The notes under the pieces were generated by a model, which was not told the origin of the DNA, did not search any database, and was given only the letters and a program-made list of their open reading frames with translations. A stretch of 64,000 nucleotides of DNA from Tachypleus tridentatus (Eukaryota; Arthropoda; Merostomata; Xiphosura; Limulidae): positions 65,884,326 through 65,948,325 of the forward strand of contig NC_134830.1 in assembly GCF_004210375.1 (NCBI RefSeq). The letters run 5' to 3'. The position numbers and the translations under genes are program-made. Of this stretch, positions 44,522 to 57,800 are shown one piece after another. The stretch's first letter is position 1. Each line of letters begins with the position of its first letter.

Positions 44522-47500
44522 TGGCCTTTAGGGATAAACATTTCAAGTCATGGGATGAAAGGATCTGTAATCATACAAAAGTCATTCATTCTTATATCAA
44601 ACCTGGTCAACAGCATTTGTGTAGAATGTCATAGCTAAATAGAATAACCAGTTTTCTTTCCTTGATGTGTGTTTTAACTAAAAACTTATTTTCAGTAGTA
44701 GGGTGGATTTCAAAGTCCTATGGACTACTGTTTCACCAGTATGATTTTATTCTTTGATGATAAGGTTCACAAGTTATTTTTATAACACATAGGTTTTCAG
44801 AAAAACCCAAATATAATTTGTATCATAATAATTAACTAAATCAAAACTCAGCTACTTAGTCACTTCCCTTAAAGACAGCATAAAAAGAGGCTAGATCAAA
44901 ACTAGCACAATTAACTAAATTATCGAACTAGTTTATTTACTGTCTAATAATTTTTATTTGTTTCTGTGAAATATAATAAATATAGGAATGTTCATTCTCC
45001 TCCTGGATTTTTCCTTATGGTAAAGTTACTCTTGCCAACTTAAAAGAATCTTAATTAAACATAATTTTGAAGAGCAAGATCACATAATCAGTTTGCTTCT
45101 CTATCACTTTGTTCATAATGACTGAATGGAACTTGTTTGCTTATTTTCTAATATTAATTGAAACAACAAATTACTCTGTTTTTGTAATTTGTATTTAAAC
45201 TGTAGTCTTTAGTTGGTTATCCAAATGCTTTTTTTTTACCTAATATATTGTAAGTTGTTACACCTAGAGTTTTACTTTCTTTTTTTTCCTGTACATTTAA
45301 CATTTGGGGGAAATTTAAAAGAAAACGTATTCATGTGGATTACTTGACAGAAAGGGGAAAAAAATATGTTAGAGTCTACTTGAAAGATTTAATTACGTAA
45401 GAAACATTTGGAGTTTGAGAGGTAGTATATTCCCACACACTTATCCCAAGTTATTTCTATCTTTTTCTGTGTCTTTCTATCTTTAAGAAACCCTATCAAA
45501 TGCAGACTTTTTAAACTATATGTTATGTACCAACAATCTGTTGGAAAACAACACCAATAAGAAATATTGGACCTAAAGAGAAAAATGTTACAGTTTTAAT
45601 GTAACAGCTATGAACATTTATCCACTATTCAAACATTCCAAATTATTTTGTAGTTATACATTTGTTGTGTTTTAATTAAAAGACAAAGCAAATGTTATTT
45701 ATTTTTAACTACTTACCATTGCTGTACTGATGGTTGTTGGCATCCTGTGTGACATATACATTTGGTGCCTCCAAACTTATTATTTTGCTTTGTTAGTCAA
45801 CTGGCAATCAGTGCCTCTCTTTAAATTGGTGTTTGTACAAATGCACTACTTGCACTACCCACAATATGACCCTGCTGCCTACCACCTTCTGTGTTGAAGT
45901 GGAATAGAAGAAAATAACAGGGAGAGAAAGAATAGAGAAAAAGCAACTGATGATTAAAATATAAGGTTTAAAAACAAAGAGAGGAGAATATTTGTATTAC
46001 AAAAAACTACCTTGTAATGTGTAGAAAACTGTACATCACTCTTACCTGTAATTTTTCTAAAAATCATATAAATCTGAGAACTGAATTCCTGAGTAATTTC
46101 AAAGAACTTTTAAGGCTTGCAATTAGTAATCATTACAAAACTTGTCAACAAAATCACAGTAGAACTGTGCTGAAGACTTAACAATGAAAATATTGTATCA
46201 GATATGTTACGATAGTTCATGAAAATTTAGTTGTTATTTTCTGGTACTATGACTGTTTCATTAGTTTTCAAGTTGTCACTTCTTTCAGTTCAAAATGAAG
46301 CACCTTTTACTGTTCTAACAAAAATAAAAAAAGAAACGCCTCTAATACCTCACATCGTGTTTTCAGCTGCAATGAAGTTCATGTTCAAAGAAAAATAAAA
46401 CAAATAATTTTAACCATGTTCATAAATTTTACCTAAATTTCTGATATGAGAAAATACTTCAGTGTAACTGCAAATGTTTCCTTCTTTTACCAAGAAAGTT
46501 GTTGTCATCCATTTTCATAACTTGTGAACTTGATAATAGTAAAGTATCAAGGCACCAACTCATGGCTGAAATTAGAAACATTTGAAACAATGCAGAAAAA
46601 AGCTAAAGAAAACCACTGATTGGTGGTCTTACAGGTATCTCGTAGTCATAAATTCAACATCAGCATCTTCAGAATGTTGTTACTCCTTGATTATGTACAC
46701 ACTAGTGTTTCATACATCATAAATATTAAAACACTCACCATTTAAAAAAAAAAAAAGGTTTGGTGATCATTGCTTTATTTAGTGTCCCTGTAAAACTAAC
46801 CAGCAGTCCATATGTTTATTTTCTTTCCACTGTCATAATTGTCAGGTCCTCTGCAACAACTAGATATCAAAGACTTAGCTGAAGTAAAAAAAAACACTTT
46901 ATTAACAGTATGTTAATAAATAATCATTGAAGTGGTATATTATTACATTCTAATGAAGTGAGAGAGCAACAAACAAATCAGCTTTTAAGTAAAACAATAT
47001 GGAAAACTGCATTTAATGACACACAAAATAAATTTTACCAAATATAGTGGTTGCCTGTAACTAACAAGTTAGAATTTCTGCTCTATTTAACACTCGCAGA
47101 TCAGTCTTATGTCCAAGATAAGATGATACAATGCAACTATTTCATGAAACAGAAGATAACTTCTGTAATGAGATCATACTACAGGAAGTAGCACCTCAGG
47201 CTTAATTTAGTGCACAACCAGGAACATATTTAGTATGCTCAAATAAGAACTTGGAGAAACTTGAAAATTTTATACATAAGAAAGTGAGATATGTATTATT
47301 TGTATATTACAGCCCCTATATCTCTTATATAAGGCTTTATCCTCTAGCTAATTTCAAAGAAGTAATACTCATTTAATTTTTATCACATGATTCTGTGAAA
47401 TTGCAAGACAATCATAATCTTCAGTTAAATTGAATGCAAATGAGACAGAATGGCATAGAATGCACAAAAGAATCTATGGATACAGCAGACTTACAGGTAA

Positions 47501-50500
47501 AACAACCCATACTGCTAACTAAGTTACATACAATAAATCTCTTTATACATATGTATATATATTTTTATTTACTTTGGAGAGCAGTCATGTTCCCATGATT
47601 GTCTGAAAGTAGTGAAGGATGATTAGATGTGGGCTTGGAAACCCACACCTCACTCTCCTAATTTCTGTTTCTATATCTATTATTGTAATTTTTATTGCTA
47701 TTCCTATATTTTATTTCTTTATATGAGACTAGTGAATGAAGATCAATACTGATAGATGGTGTATCTCTGCTGCAATGTGGGTTCTATTTTCTTAGCCACC
47801 TTCAAAACCTGGGGTACATTTTATGTCTCACATTATAGATTGTACCCTGGGATATGTTTAATTAGTGCAGCATTTTATATTTTATTTTTGTTTTGGCTGG
47901 TTTTTGGTTATAACAAACTAATATATACACATATATATCAAAATGCAAATCAATAAAAATAAACCTGTGAATGAGAGGCAAAAGAGAAAAAATACAATAC
48001 ACAGATATATGTATGCATGTGTGTCTAGACATACATACATACACAGAACTACACTTCCAAAAAATTAAAAAAACTTTCAACTACCAAAACTAAAACTATT
48101 TATTAAATACCTACATGAAAAAACATAATACCAAAATTTGAGAATAGAAAATGATAGGAAATATACAACAAAGGAAACAAAAAATGGATAAATATTGATG
48201 TGTTTATCTTGCAGTTTGAGAAAAACACAATGTATAGATTTAAAATGAATCAATAATATGAAACTGGAACCTAAATTTTAAAGATAAGCATTGGTAATGC
48301 AAAAAACCCACAAATCACTGAGTAAAATGTTTACATGAGATATTAAAAGTACATCTGCACATAAATAAAACTCTTCATGTGCAACTGATTTACAATAGAT
48401 GTGTTAGAACATACCTCCTAGGAGTCACTAAAAAACTGTATTTATACCAAAAGTTTAGAAATACAAGTTTACAAAATAATTTGAAATAAAAATGAAGTAA
48501 TCAAAGCAAGAAAAGATTAATTCAGTATAAATAAGTGGGTCTACTTAAGGTAATAAATGATCCTCCATGGTAGCTGTTGACTGGTGATTTTCTCATAAAT
48601 AGCTTGCAAGTGGTTTCATCCTTTTGGCTAGCTTGCACTTAGTCGCCCTTATGCTCTGTTCATAATATCAATGGACCTCCTTGTGGAACATGAAACCTAT
48701 AATGGTCTTCCAATGTGTTGCCTGGGCTTAGAAATAGTTTCTTCATTGCATTACCACTCATGAGTCATAGCCTTCTGGAATGTGGTTTAAAAATTTCAAC
48801 ACCAACTTCTCCATTCCATTAATGATACTGTAGTGGCTGCAGTAGCTACCAGATGCCATTTGATTGATACCATGACATGGTTTCAAATCAAAATATTTCC
48901 AGCAATAACATTAATTGTTGGACTAAGTGTCTTAAATTAATTTTTCAGTGAACTTAAAAGGTCATATTCAAACTCAGTAGCTTATCAAAGTCTTTTTAAA
49001 TTGTTTTATCTCTATCTAATTGGAGTGAAACCAAATTTCCTTTCAGTGATTTCTTATCTCCTGACATCTCTCCAATGAGTAGAAGATATATTTTCACAAT
49101 TTTTATCCTGTAAATCTACTTTATAGCATGAAGGTATAGCATGAACAGTATTAAGTGTTGAATAACAGTAGAAAATGATACACATTAACCACTGAAGGTT
49201 GATATCAATATGCCTTTGGAAGTCAGGATGCAATTGGCAAATAACCTCTTCTAACATCTCATTCTCACCTTCTTCCTCTGTTTGCAGTATAATTTGGAAG
49301 ACAGTGACAGAGAAGACACAATTTATGTCCATTGGCATGAAAACTAAAAAAAGTATTAACATCAACAACCTTGACAGTAAGAAGAATTAATTTTAACACC
49401 ACCTTTTGGTATGATAATTGAAGTTTAAAACAAACAATCTTAAAATGCCTGTAAAGATCAACAGTTAGAGCAAGAATGATATTCTAACTGCTGTTCTGTG
49501 TCAAATCAGAATTTATAAAAGCAGTGATTTTAGTACTAGATAATCTCTCCAGCTATAGATCAAGAGATTACGTCTCAAGAAAAGGTAATGAGTAGAGAAA
49601 TTTATATCCTATCCATAAACTGAAATTTTACTAAATTATCACTGTATAACTAAATATAACAGTTTCCTACAAGGCTCATACTGTATATGGATTAGATTAC
49701 TAGCTATACTGTTATTTAGCCTGTATGAAACGATAAAAGATACAAATTCCCTTCTGTTCCTTGGAGTCACGGCAATGATCAAAGCTCAAGTTGACTCTGA
49801 TGGTTTCACATCTCTATGTGTTTGCAATAAGAAAAGAAAGATGGAATATTGAACTAATATAAACGCTGCTTCTTTTTGTCAGACAGTGTATTGCACAATA
49901 ATATGTTTTTCATTTGAACATATTCTCAACTTTTTAAACTTCGTTTAAAATTGAAACATTACAATTCAACTTTGCCTATCTTCTCTTTTGTACACTGCAA
50001 CCACTAAATTCGAGTATTTCAGGCTGACTTCCTATCATATAGGCAAAATAGTCATACAAGTTACACATTTTTTCATTGAATTATTCAACTATTATATCAT
50101 AATATTTTCTTTTAAGTTTCAAGTTTTTTATTCTCTTGCATGTAAGTGCTTCATTTAACTTGTGCATTTTAACTAATGTGATTTTCTGAAGGTTAACCTT
50201 AGCATCATGTTCTTACCAGTGTGCAATACATACACACATTTGGTTTAGCAGGAGATTTAAGTAGAATAAGAGAGCAGTTAAAATGTTAAGTATTTTCACT
50301 GCCAGACTATCAATCTGGTTATTCACCACCTTATGTTGCCATCTATTTGTACACAATGATAGATAGTATTATTAACATAAACTATTCAATATAACACGAA
50401 TTTTTGAAACGATAAAAGCAATGGATAAATGCTTTTGCTCTGTAAATATTTTATAGAGTAATCATTTAAGACATAAGACAATATGCTAATTACTATATAC

Positions 50501-50807
50501 TATAAAATTAATATAGTGTTCTCTTACCAATTTTATTAATTCCTTTATCATAATAAATGTAGCATTTGGGAGAATAACGGAGAAAAAAAACCATCAGAAA
50601 AGTAAATTTACAACGCAGAGAAACAATAATAATTAAGTAGCCCTACACCCAAAAATACAAATAACCAAAACTGTACTTACCTACAATCCTACTGTTTTCG
50701 ATTTACTTTAATACCTTCCCCTATTGTACGCCAACTTTACTTCCTTTAAAAATGTTAGTACTTATACCATGTTATCAATCTATTTTAATCTTGAATGTAC
50801 TATTGTT

Positions 50808-51055
50808 AAATTTCGCACTAGGATGCTAAAGGGTTATACATGCTAATTGCCCCTAACTTTCAAATGACTGACTAGAGGGAAGTTACTACCTCGTCGACCC
50901 CATCTACCACCAACTCATAGGCTGCTCTTTTCCATCGAAGTGTGATTGAGTGATAGTTTATAACGTCCTCACTGCTGAAAGGGTGAACATTTAAGGTGAC
51001 AAATTTCGCTCCCACAACCCACAGACTGTAAGCCAAGTGGTCCAACAACAAAGTC
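50808..51055 (-). repeat. Old SINE-A, inverted
   Basis: ACTGACTAGAGGGAAGTTAC, CCACCAACTCATAGGCTGCT and CTCACTGCTGAAAGGGTGAA are decayed SINE-A blocks in minus orientation, ending at a CCAAGTGGTCC-like head. Confidence 0.7.
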
Positions 51056-51304
51056 CCAGTCTTGAATATCATTGCTATTTTTTTGTTTGTTTTTATTTTC
51101 AATTAATCATGAAGTCTGTTCAAATGCATAATGTTTTGAAAAACAAATAATTTATCCTTCGATAATGTTACTTACACTACACGGAAATTATAAACAAAAA
51201 GAATGGCTTTTTAATTTATTTCAATACTCATTTTTCAATTAGATGTGCTATTCATCAATTTAAACTATGCCTATTTCGAGATTTACATATAGTTATTAAC
51301 AACA

Positions 51305-51582
51305 GGCCTGGCATGGCCAAGCGCGTAAGGCGTGCGACTCGTAATTCGAGGGTCGCGGTTTCGCGCCCGCGTCGCGATAAACATGCTCGCCCTCCCAGCC
51401 GTGGGGGCATATAATGTTACGGTCAATCCCACTTTTCGTTGGTAAAAGAGTAGCCCAAGAGTTGGCGGTGGGTGGTGATGACTAGCTGCCTTCCCTCTAG
51501 TCTTACACTGCTAAATTAGGGACGGCTAGCACAGATAGCTCTCGAGTAGCTTTGTGCGAAATTTCAAAAACAAAACAAACAA
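51305..51582 (+). repeat. SINE-A directly upstream of NMT
   Basis: It is full length and little diverged from the best copies. TATTAACAACA at 51294-51304 is repeated exactly at 51583-51593. Its tail ends about 100 bp before the NMT start codon at 51686, so it lies in the promoter or 5' UTR. Confidence 0.93.
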
Positions 51583-51685
51583 TATTAACAACAATAATGA
51601 ATATTTTTTACAATACATTTTTCGAAATAAATTATATCTTTCAACACTACGTGACGCTATGAACCCGGCTTGTAACATCTGTATA

Positions 51686-51837
51686 ATGGCGGAAGAGCAG
51701 GAATTGGTAAGAAATGAGATGAAAGCTGATAATCGGCAAACTTTTGAGGAACTTGAAAACAAAGATCAAACTCTCGAAACAAATGAGAACTCAGAATTGC
51801 AGAAGAACCAAAATGGGGAAAACAAGTCTCCGGAAAA
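51686..51837 (+). CDS. NMT1: NMT exon 1
   Basis: I chose the ATG at 51686 because its context is strong (A at -3, G at +4) and MAEE resembles the MADE start of vertebrate NMT. An in-frame ATG at 51659 would add nine residues (MNPACNICI) and cannot be excluded. The exon is glutamate- and asparagine-rich and ends in a GTAGGT donor at 51838, leaving two bases of a Lys codon. Confidence 0.85.
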
Positions 51838-54800
51838 GTAGGTGCTACACACATTTATTTTATTGTTCAGAACTGTAGTAGTAATACTAATAGCAATACT
51901 GCCGCACAGTACTTACTCGCTATCTAGGTGATAAACGTGAAAAGTGACGCTTTCAGATGATAAACATATTCCAGTTCTTGTCGTTATTTAGAAGAAGATG
52001 AGTCTTGCTTTCCACAAGTGTAACAACATAGCATAAAATGTTGACATCTTTGTAACTGAAAATTTTACGAAATATGACTTTTTTTTTGTTGCCATGACAA
52101 TAAACAATTTTTCCTGTGAAAATTATTGCTTAAGACATAATTTAAGTATTTACTGGCCTATTATTTATGTGTACTGTTTTCGTATTAGATTAAACTTAAA
52201 GCTAACTTGTAAGTGTAACTTAGTCAAAAAGTTGTTTGAAGTAGCAGTTACATATGTGCTTATATATTGGGTTTTATTTTTTCCTTTTTATATGCAGAAA
52301 AGATGAAGGTGAAACAAGAAAAAAGCCAAAAAAGAAAAGACATAAAGACCTAGAGGAACATGATTCTAAAGATGACATGAAGGTAATGGACATGCTGTGG
52401 GTAATAATGGAATTATGTAAATATCAAAACCATAGTGGTAAGAAGAAAAAAATAAGAATATATAATGTAGCAGGGTCAGACAGTGTTTTCCATGTGGTTT
52501 TAAAAGAGGTTAAAGATCAGATGTATGAACCTTTCTCTCTCTCATTTTTGATGATTCATTAGGTTGTAGGCATGTTTAGAGGATTGAAGAGTTACTAATG
52601 TTACTCCTGTTCATTTTAAAAGTGATAAGTGTGTCATATGCCTTGCCTTGTCCTTTTGCATTTTGTTGTTTTGATTTGGTCTCACAAATATTGAAAGTTT
52701 CTAGTAAGTTATTGGAGAAAGTAAGTGGTTTTAACAAAGCAGTTTTAGTATTCGGCAGATGAATCTGACTGAATGTATGTAAAAACACGTCAAAATGTTT
52801 GATGACTAATTGTAATTTGTAATGAAAATACAATGGAAGAGATGCTGGTTGCTGCTAATACTAGGCTTGCATGGAATACTAAAAGCAGAAATTGCATTAA
52901 AAAGCTCTTAATTATGTTGGTTATCAAATTTTCTTTGAATATTTCAGGAACCAAACTCTGATAATAAAACTATAAGCTAGTAACTGTAATCTAAATAAAT
53001 AAGTAATTAATGGTATAACTCAATATCAAATATTGTAATTAGGAAGGAAAGGGTGTTTTGGTTTTTCAAATTCACATGTGAATTTAGTGTTTGGATGTTC
53101 TGAATTCAAGAAAGAAAATAGATGTACCTGTGCATGATTTTATAACATCAAAAATATGTCGTCAATATATTTGAGAAAGAGGGTACAAGAAAACTGCTTT
53201 TACCTAGACTATGACTTTGGTTGTAGGTTTCTATAGTAAAGCAAAAATGTAAGACTTTGTTGCAAAATCTAGAAGCTTTATAAAAGCTAATCTGGTAAGA
53301 CTGAACATTTTTTACTTTTGGAAAACTAAATCCATGGCTAGGTCTGTTTTTAATTGATGATATGTTAGTGTACATTGAGGTAACATTAGAACTAGCTAAG
53401 AGAATGCTAAGCTGTCATTAAAAGTGTGCTCTGAGGAAATGAAGCAAGTCACAAAAGTGTGTAAAATCTTTCCAAATTTTAAATCACATATTTCTCTGTT
53501 TGAAAGTGTAGATCTGTTACAGTAATTTCTTTATGGGATTTAGGAAGACTATATATTAAAAGAAATGTGTGGGCTTTAATGCCTCATAATTTGTTTAAAA
53601 GTAATTACATTAACCATATCAGAACCACAGTGCACCTTTCTGATGTGGAGTTCACACCTGTATAGTAAATTTCAAATTTTAACTGTATATAATAATTGGG
53701 TCATTATTTTAATTGAAAATATTTAAAACTAGCAGTTTGTAATTTTTTTAGATTTATATAGGTATTTTACAAGAAGAAAATTGTCCAACATTCATTTTTG
53801 CACAGTTCTATTGAGTCTTGTTTGTGAACAATGCATTTAATAATTTATATTTTCTAAAACATTAATATTCCATAAGAATATTCTTTTTCATTTTCTTTTA
53901 GTAGTTTCATTAGTTTTATGATGTTCCAGCATGTGTTCTGATTAATTACTAACTTAAAAATGAATAGTGGAATATAATGGGTAGGTTAGAAGACGTAGGA
54001 ACAAATCACAAATCTGGAAACTTTTTCATAGTTTTTTTTTTTTTTTTTTTTTTTTTATTTCACTCCTGAAATGATTTTGTGTAGAACTGTACCTGTTTGA
54101 AAGCTACTAAAGTTCTTTTCTATGACAAAATGTAAGTAAGCTTAGTCAGGTTTAGTGATGCAATTTTTGGCATCAGAATATTCAGTTACCAAGAAATCTT
54201 TGTTAATTTTTTACCAAATTTTGTATCACTTGTAGCTAGAAGTTGTGAAGTATGTAAACTTGTAACCTGAGTGAAATATCAGATTAGTGCTAATATGCCC
54301 AAGGTCAGCCATGATCAGGATCATATTTTGACATTTGTGTGTTTCACACATCGACATCCCTAGTGTATATACTATATATACACTAATGTTATGTGTTTAG
54401 CTTCCAAACTCATCTTAGTAAAAATCACACACATGTCAGGCTACAAAAAGGATGCATTTTCATCAGAGTAAAAAACAAGTATATAAATGAACCAAGAAAC
54501 ATTCAAAGAGAATGCATGGGTAGTTTCTCTATGCGTGCATAGATTGGATGAAAAGTTCTTTTTATGTCCTTTAAAATGTCATTATTTGTTGATGTAATCA
54601 GTCTTATTCATAATGATAGTGCTGTTTCCTTTGTCAAGTTATCCATAAATCACTGCAAAACAAATAAAACAATTAGTTTGTGAAATTACAATTCTAAACT
54701 GATACCACCAGTGAACACAACTTGCCTATTTTCTTGATGTCATGTACAAGTATCACCACACTATGAAAGAAACAATCAGTTTTTTCAGAAGGTTACTTAG

Positions 54801-57800
54801 CTGGATGGTGAAAGTGTGATAGTAGATGACTTGTATTAAAAGTTTGCTCCACTGTTGTTGCTATACAGTTGCAAGTGTGCTTCAATACAAGTTAGCTTTA
54901 TAGTCTGGGCTACAATGGCAGAGCAAGTAAATTAAAGCCACTCTCCACTAGGCAGTAGTGGGGCATGAAAATTACTACCACACTGTACTGCCTGTTGAGA
55001 CAGTGTTTTTTTTCTAAAGTGTAAATTTGTATACTTTTCAAATAGTGTATACACATTACGTTAGCAAAGCTCATCTTAAGAACATTTGTAAGGAAACCTC
55101 TGAAAGCTAGAACAAAATACTACAATAACTTATGTTATGCAATTTGGGCAGCTGGACAATCACAACTAATGTTATGTAAAGGAATATTTCACTGCTATCA
55201 GTGCATCACAGTTTTTTAACAAGGTCTTCTACCTGTCTGCATCAGTGACCAACTTACCAGAAAAGGCAAGTTTTTTATGCAAGAGCTCTGTTTACATAGC
55301 TTAAATCACAAAATGATAGCTTGATGTTTTTCTGTGAACAGTCCACTTATCTACTAAATATGCGTGGTCTGTTCTTGATAGTTCCCTACATGTAATCCAA
55401 AACAATCAGATTCTAGAGATAACCTTATCTAAGTTCTTTGCTAAAGTGGGTGCCATCTTATAGGCTCGTGTTTCAAAGCATATAATTGCAATTGATTAAA
55501 TGTTGCAAATGGCAGATTAACAAAATAGTAATGGCAATCTTGTACCTCTATTTTTTTTCCACTTATTTATTTATTTACTAAAATTACATCTTCTTTTGAG
55601 TGGATATTTAATACTTGGCTGTGTATAAGTATATACTTTTTATATCCATTGAATATTTCTTCTTTGTTAGAGAATGCCACTTGCCAAACTTCAAGATTTG
55701 AAAAAAGCTATGGAAGTACTAACTCTTAATGTTGGGCAGGAAGGGCCTGCAAAAACTGCAGAAGAAGCTTTGCACAAACGTTATGAATTTTGGGAAACTC
55801 AGCCTGTTCCCAAAATTGGTAAGAATATAATTTTTTTATTTTATGTGAAATATTTTTTGATTATTTTCATAGCTCGTTAGACCAAAGGTCAAGATGCACA
55901 TTAAAGATTTTATGTAGCATTTCATATTTAGTATCTGTGTTGAAAATAGTTATATTTCCTTGACATACTTGTTTGATTACTTACCCTTCATTTTTTTTTT
56001 AAAGATCTTCAGTGCAACTGGTAAGAGTTTTCTTTGAGGTGGCTCTTGGGTTATTATAACACTGTTACGTTTGTGTTAATAGTAATTCTCTTCCAAAAAA
56101 TTTTGTTTTTATTCACCTTCATTGATATTTTTGGTGAATTTTTTATAAAAGCCCAACTAATGTTTCCAAGGATATATGTAAGTGAACATGCTTAATATTG
56201 TACAATTCTTTATCACTTGTTTGGTTTAATTGTTAGAATTAGAATATAACTTGCAATGGCTAATTTTCCAATTTTAGCAGTTACACACTTTGAAGCTGAA
56301 TGTAGCTTCTTGTGAACTAGTGTTCTTAGAGCTGTAATTTGTGAGCCATGGATTGCCAGAAGTAATTAAAATATGTCTTGGCAAACATATATTAATTCGT
56401 ATTTGCTATTAATAACTGTGGAGGAAAAGTGTCATATACAAAATATAAAATATGGTTTTTGTGTGTAAACATACTGCTTGTGCACTGCATTGTCACAAAA
56501 GACTGATGCTACATCCTAGTAGTATTTTTCCTTTACTTGCCAATTGTTCTACCTCTTTTTAAAATCCAGTAAATTTGAAATCGCTTAATATGTGTTACAT
56601 GCTACTTCTTCACTGCCAAATAACCATAAAACTCCAAAACTGAGATTACATAAATCCCATAAATTTTGATGGGAGACAAGGAATTAGTTATAGATAATGT
56701 ATAATTAAATATAAGAGAGAACTATTAATAAATTTTGAAGGAGAGGATGTGACAAGTGGGTATATTGGGAGGGGTCTGATTTTTTATTTGATATCTCAGT
56801 AACCAACAGAATTGAAGGCTATGAAAATGATGGTTTATCTGAGTAATAATGATTTTATATTAAGTAATTTACATTTAATTTCATAGTTTTTGAAGGAGGG
56901 ATGGATGAAATAGAGAATAGAATTTGCTTAAAGAAAATTTGTAATATATGTCACACTAGGGGAAATTCAGGATTTTTTAAAACATTTCCTTATAGAATTA
57001 AGAATTTGAAATTTATATACAATTAAAATGTGAATTATTAGCTCAAATTTCATACTGTCTTAGTTGGTATAACATAAAGAAAAAGTAGTTAAATAAAATT
57101 TTGAATGTAAGACACTAAACTTTGTGTCATAATCAATAAAAGGATACCTGTAGCATTAGGGTTAAATGGTGATATCCAAATAAATTCATAATTTGGAAAA
57201 AATATTGATAATCAACCAGATCAAATATCCTTTCCACAAAAAGTGTGCACTGATAAAGTTCAAGGAGTCTGAAAAAATACAGATTCAGTGGTTTCAAATA
57301 TACAGCTGACTCAAGAAAAAGTAACAATTTGATGTGTCTGTTCTTTTGTGTTCTCTGTGCATATCTGCCAGAGAAAAGATCCCATATAAATTTGATATAC
57401 TATCTTGGTGTGTAGTTGGAAGTTGTACTATTGGTAATATGGTATTGAAATTACTATGGTGCTACAATGTATTTTTAAAGTTTTACACTTTGACACTTGG
57501 TTGTCATAGTTAATGTATAATAGATGCTCCTTTGATCTGTGGTTCATCTGTTTACCGGTAGAAAGTTTAACCATTATTTACAAAAGGTAGGATTAGCCCA
57601 TAAGACTCCTTAGACATTTTGATACTTCAATAGGTTAGTACCTTCATACAAATTGATTTGTGACTGTCTGATATACATTGTGCTATGTGATACTGGAGAT
57701 TTTAAGGTCCTTATACATGATAATCTGTTAGTTCTACTTGGTCATTCTCTATTCATTTGGTTTTTTTTGAGGAGTTTACTTGATTACACACCTCTTATTG

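Larger units (their letters stand above)
34894..50807. other. Long AT-rich intergenic region / TMEM19 3' UTR
   Basis: No exon of a known gene was recognised on either strand. It holds one SINE-B (40742), one SINE-C (43205) and a poly(A) tract. Faintly protein-like but interrupted minus-strand stretches lie at about 42.6-44.0 and 48.6-49.3 kb. The left part is probably 3' UTR of TMEM19. Confidence 0.55.
52383..55670. other. NMT intron 2
   Basis: A 3.3-kb intron with an old LINE fragment, a poly(T) tract and a palindrome of two 11-base arms around 54361-54383; otherwise nothing recognised. Confidence 0.65.

Noticed and set aside
48600-49370. Minus-strand frame with EEEGENEMLEEVICQLHPDF and weaker pieces upstream
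   Set aside because: It has a plausible look but no recognisable domain and no clear pair of splice sites; not called a gene.
51659-51685. Upstream in-frame ATG of NMT as the main start
   Set aside because: Its context is weaker than the ATG at 51686, and the family N-terminus resembles MAEE; left open as an alternative.
54361-54383. Palindrome TAGTGTATATA / TATATACACTA as a regulatory site
   Set aside because: AT-rich palindromes are expected by chance here, and no element borders or duplications were seen.
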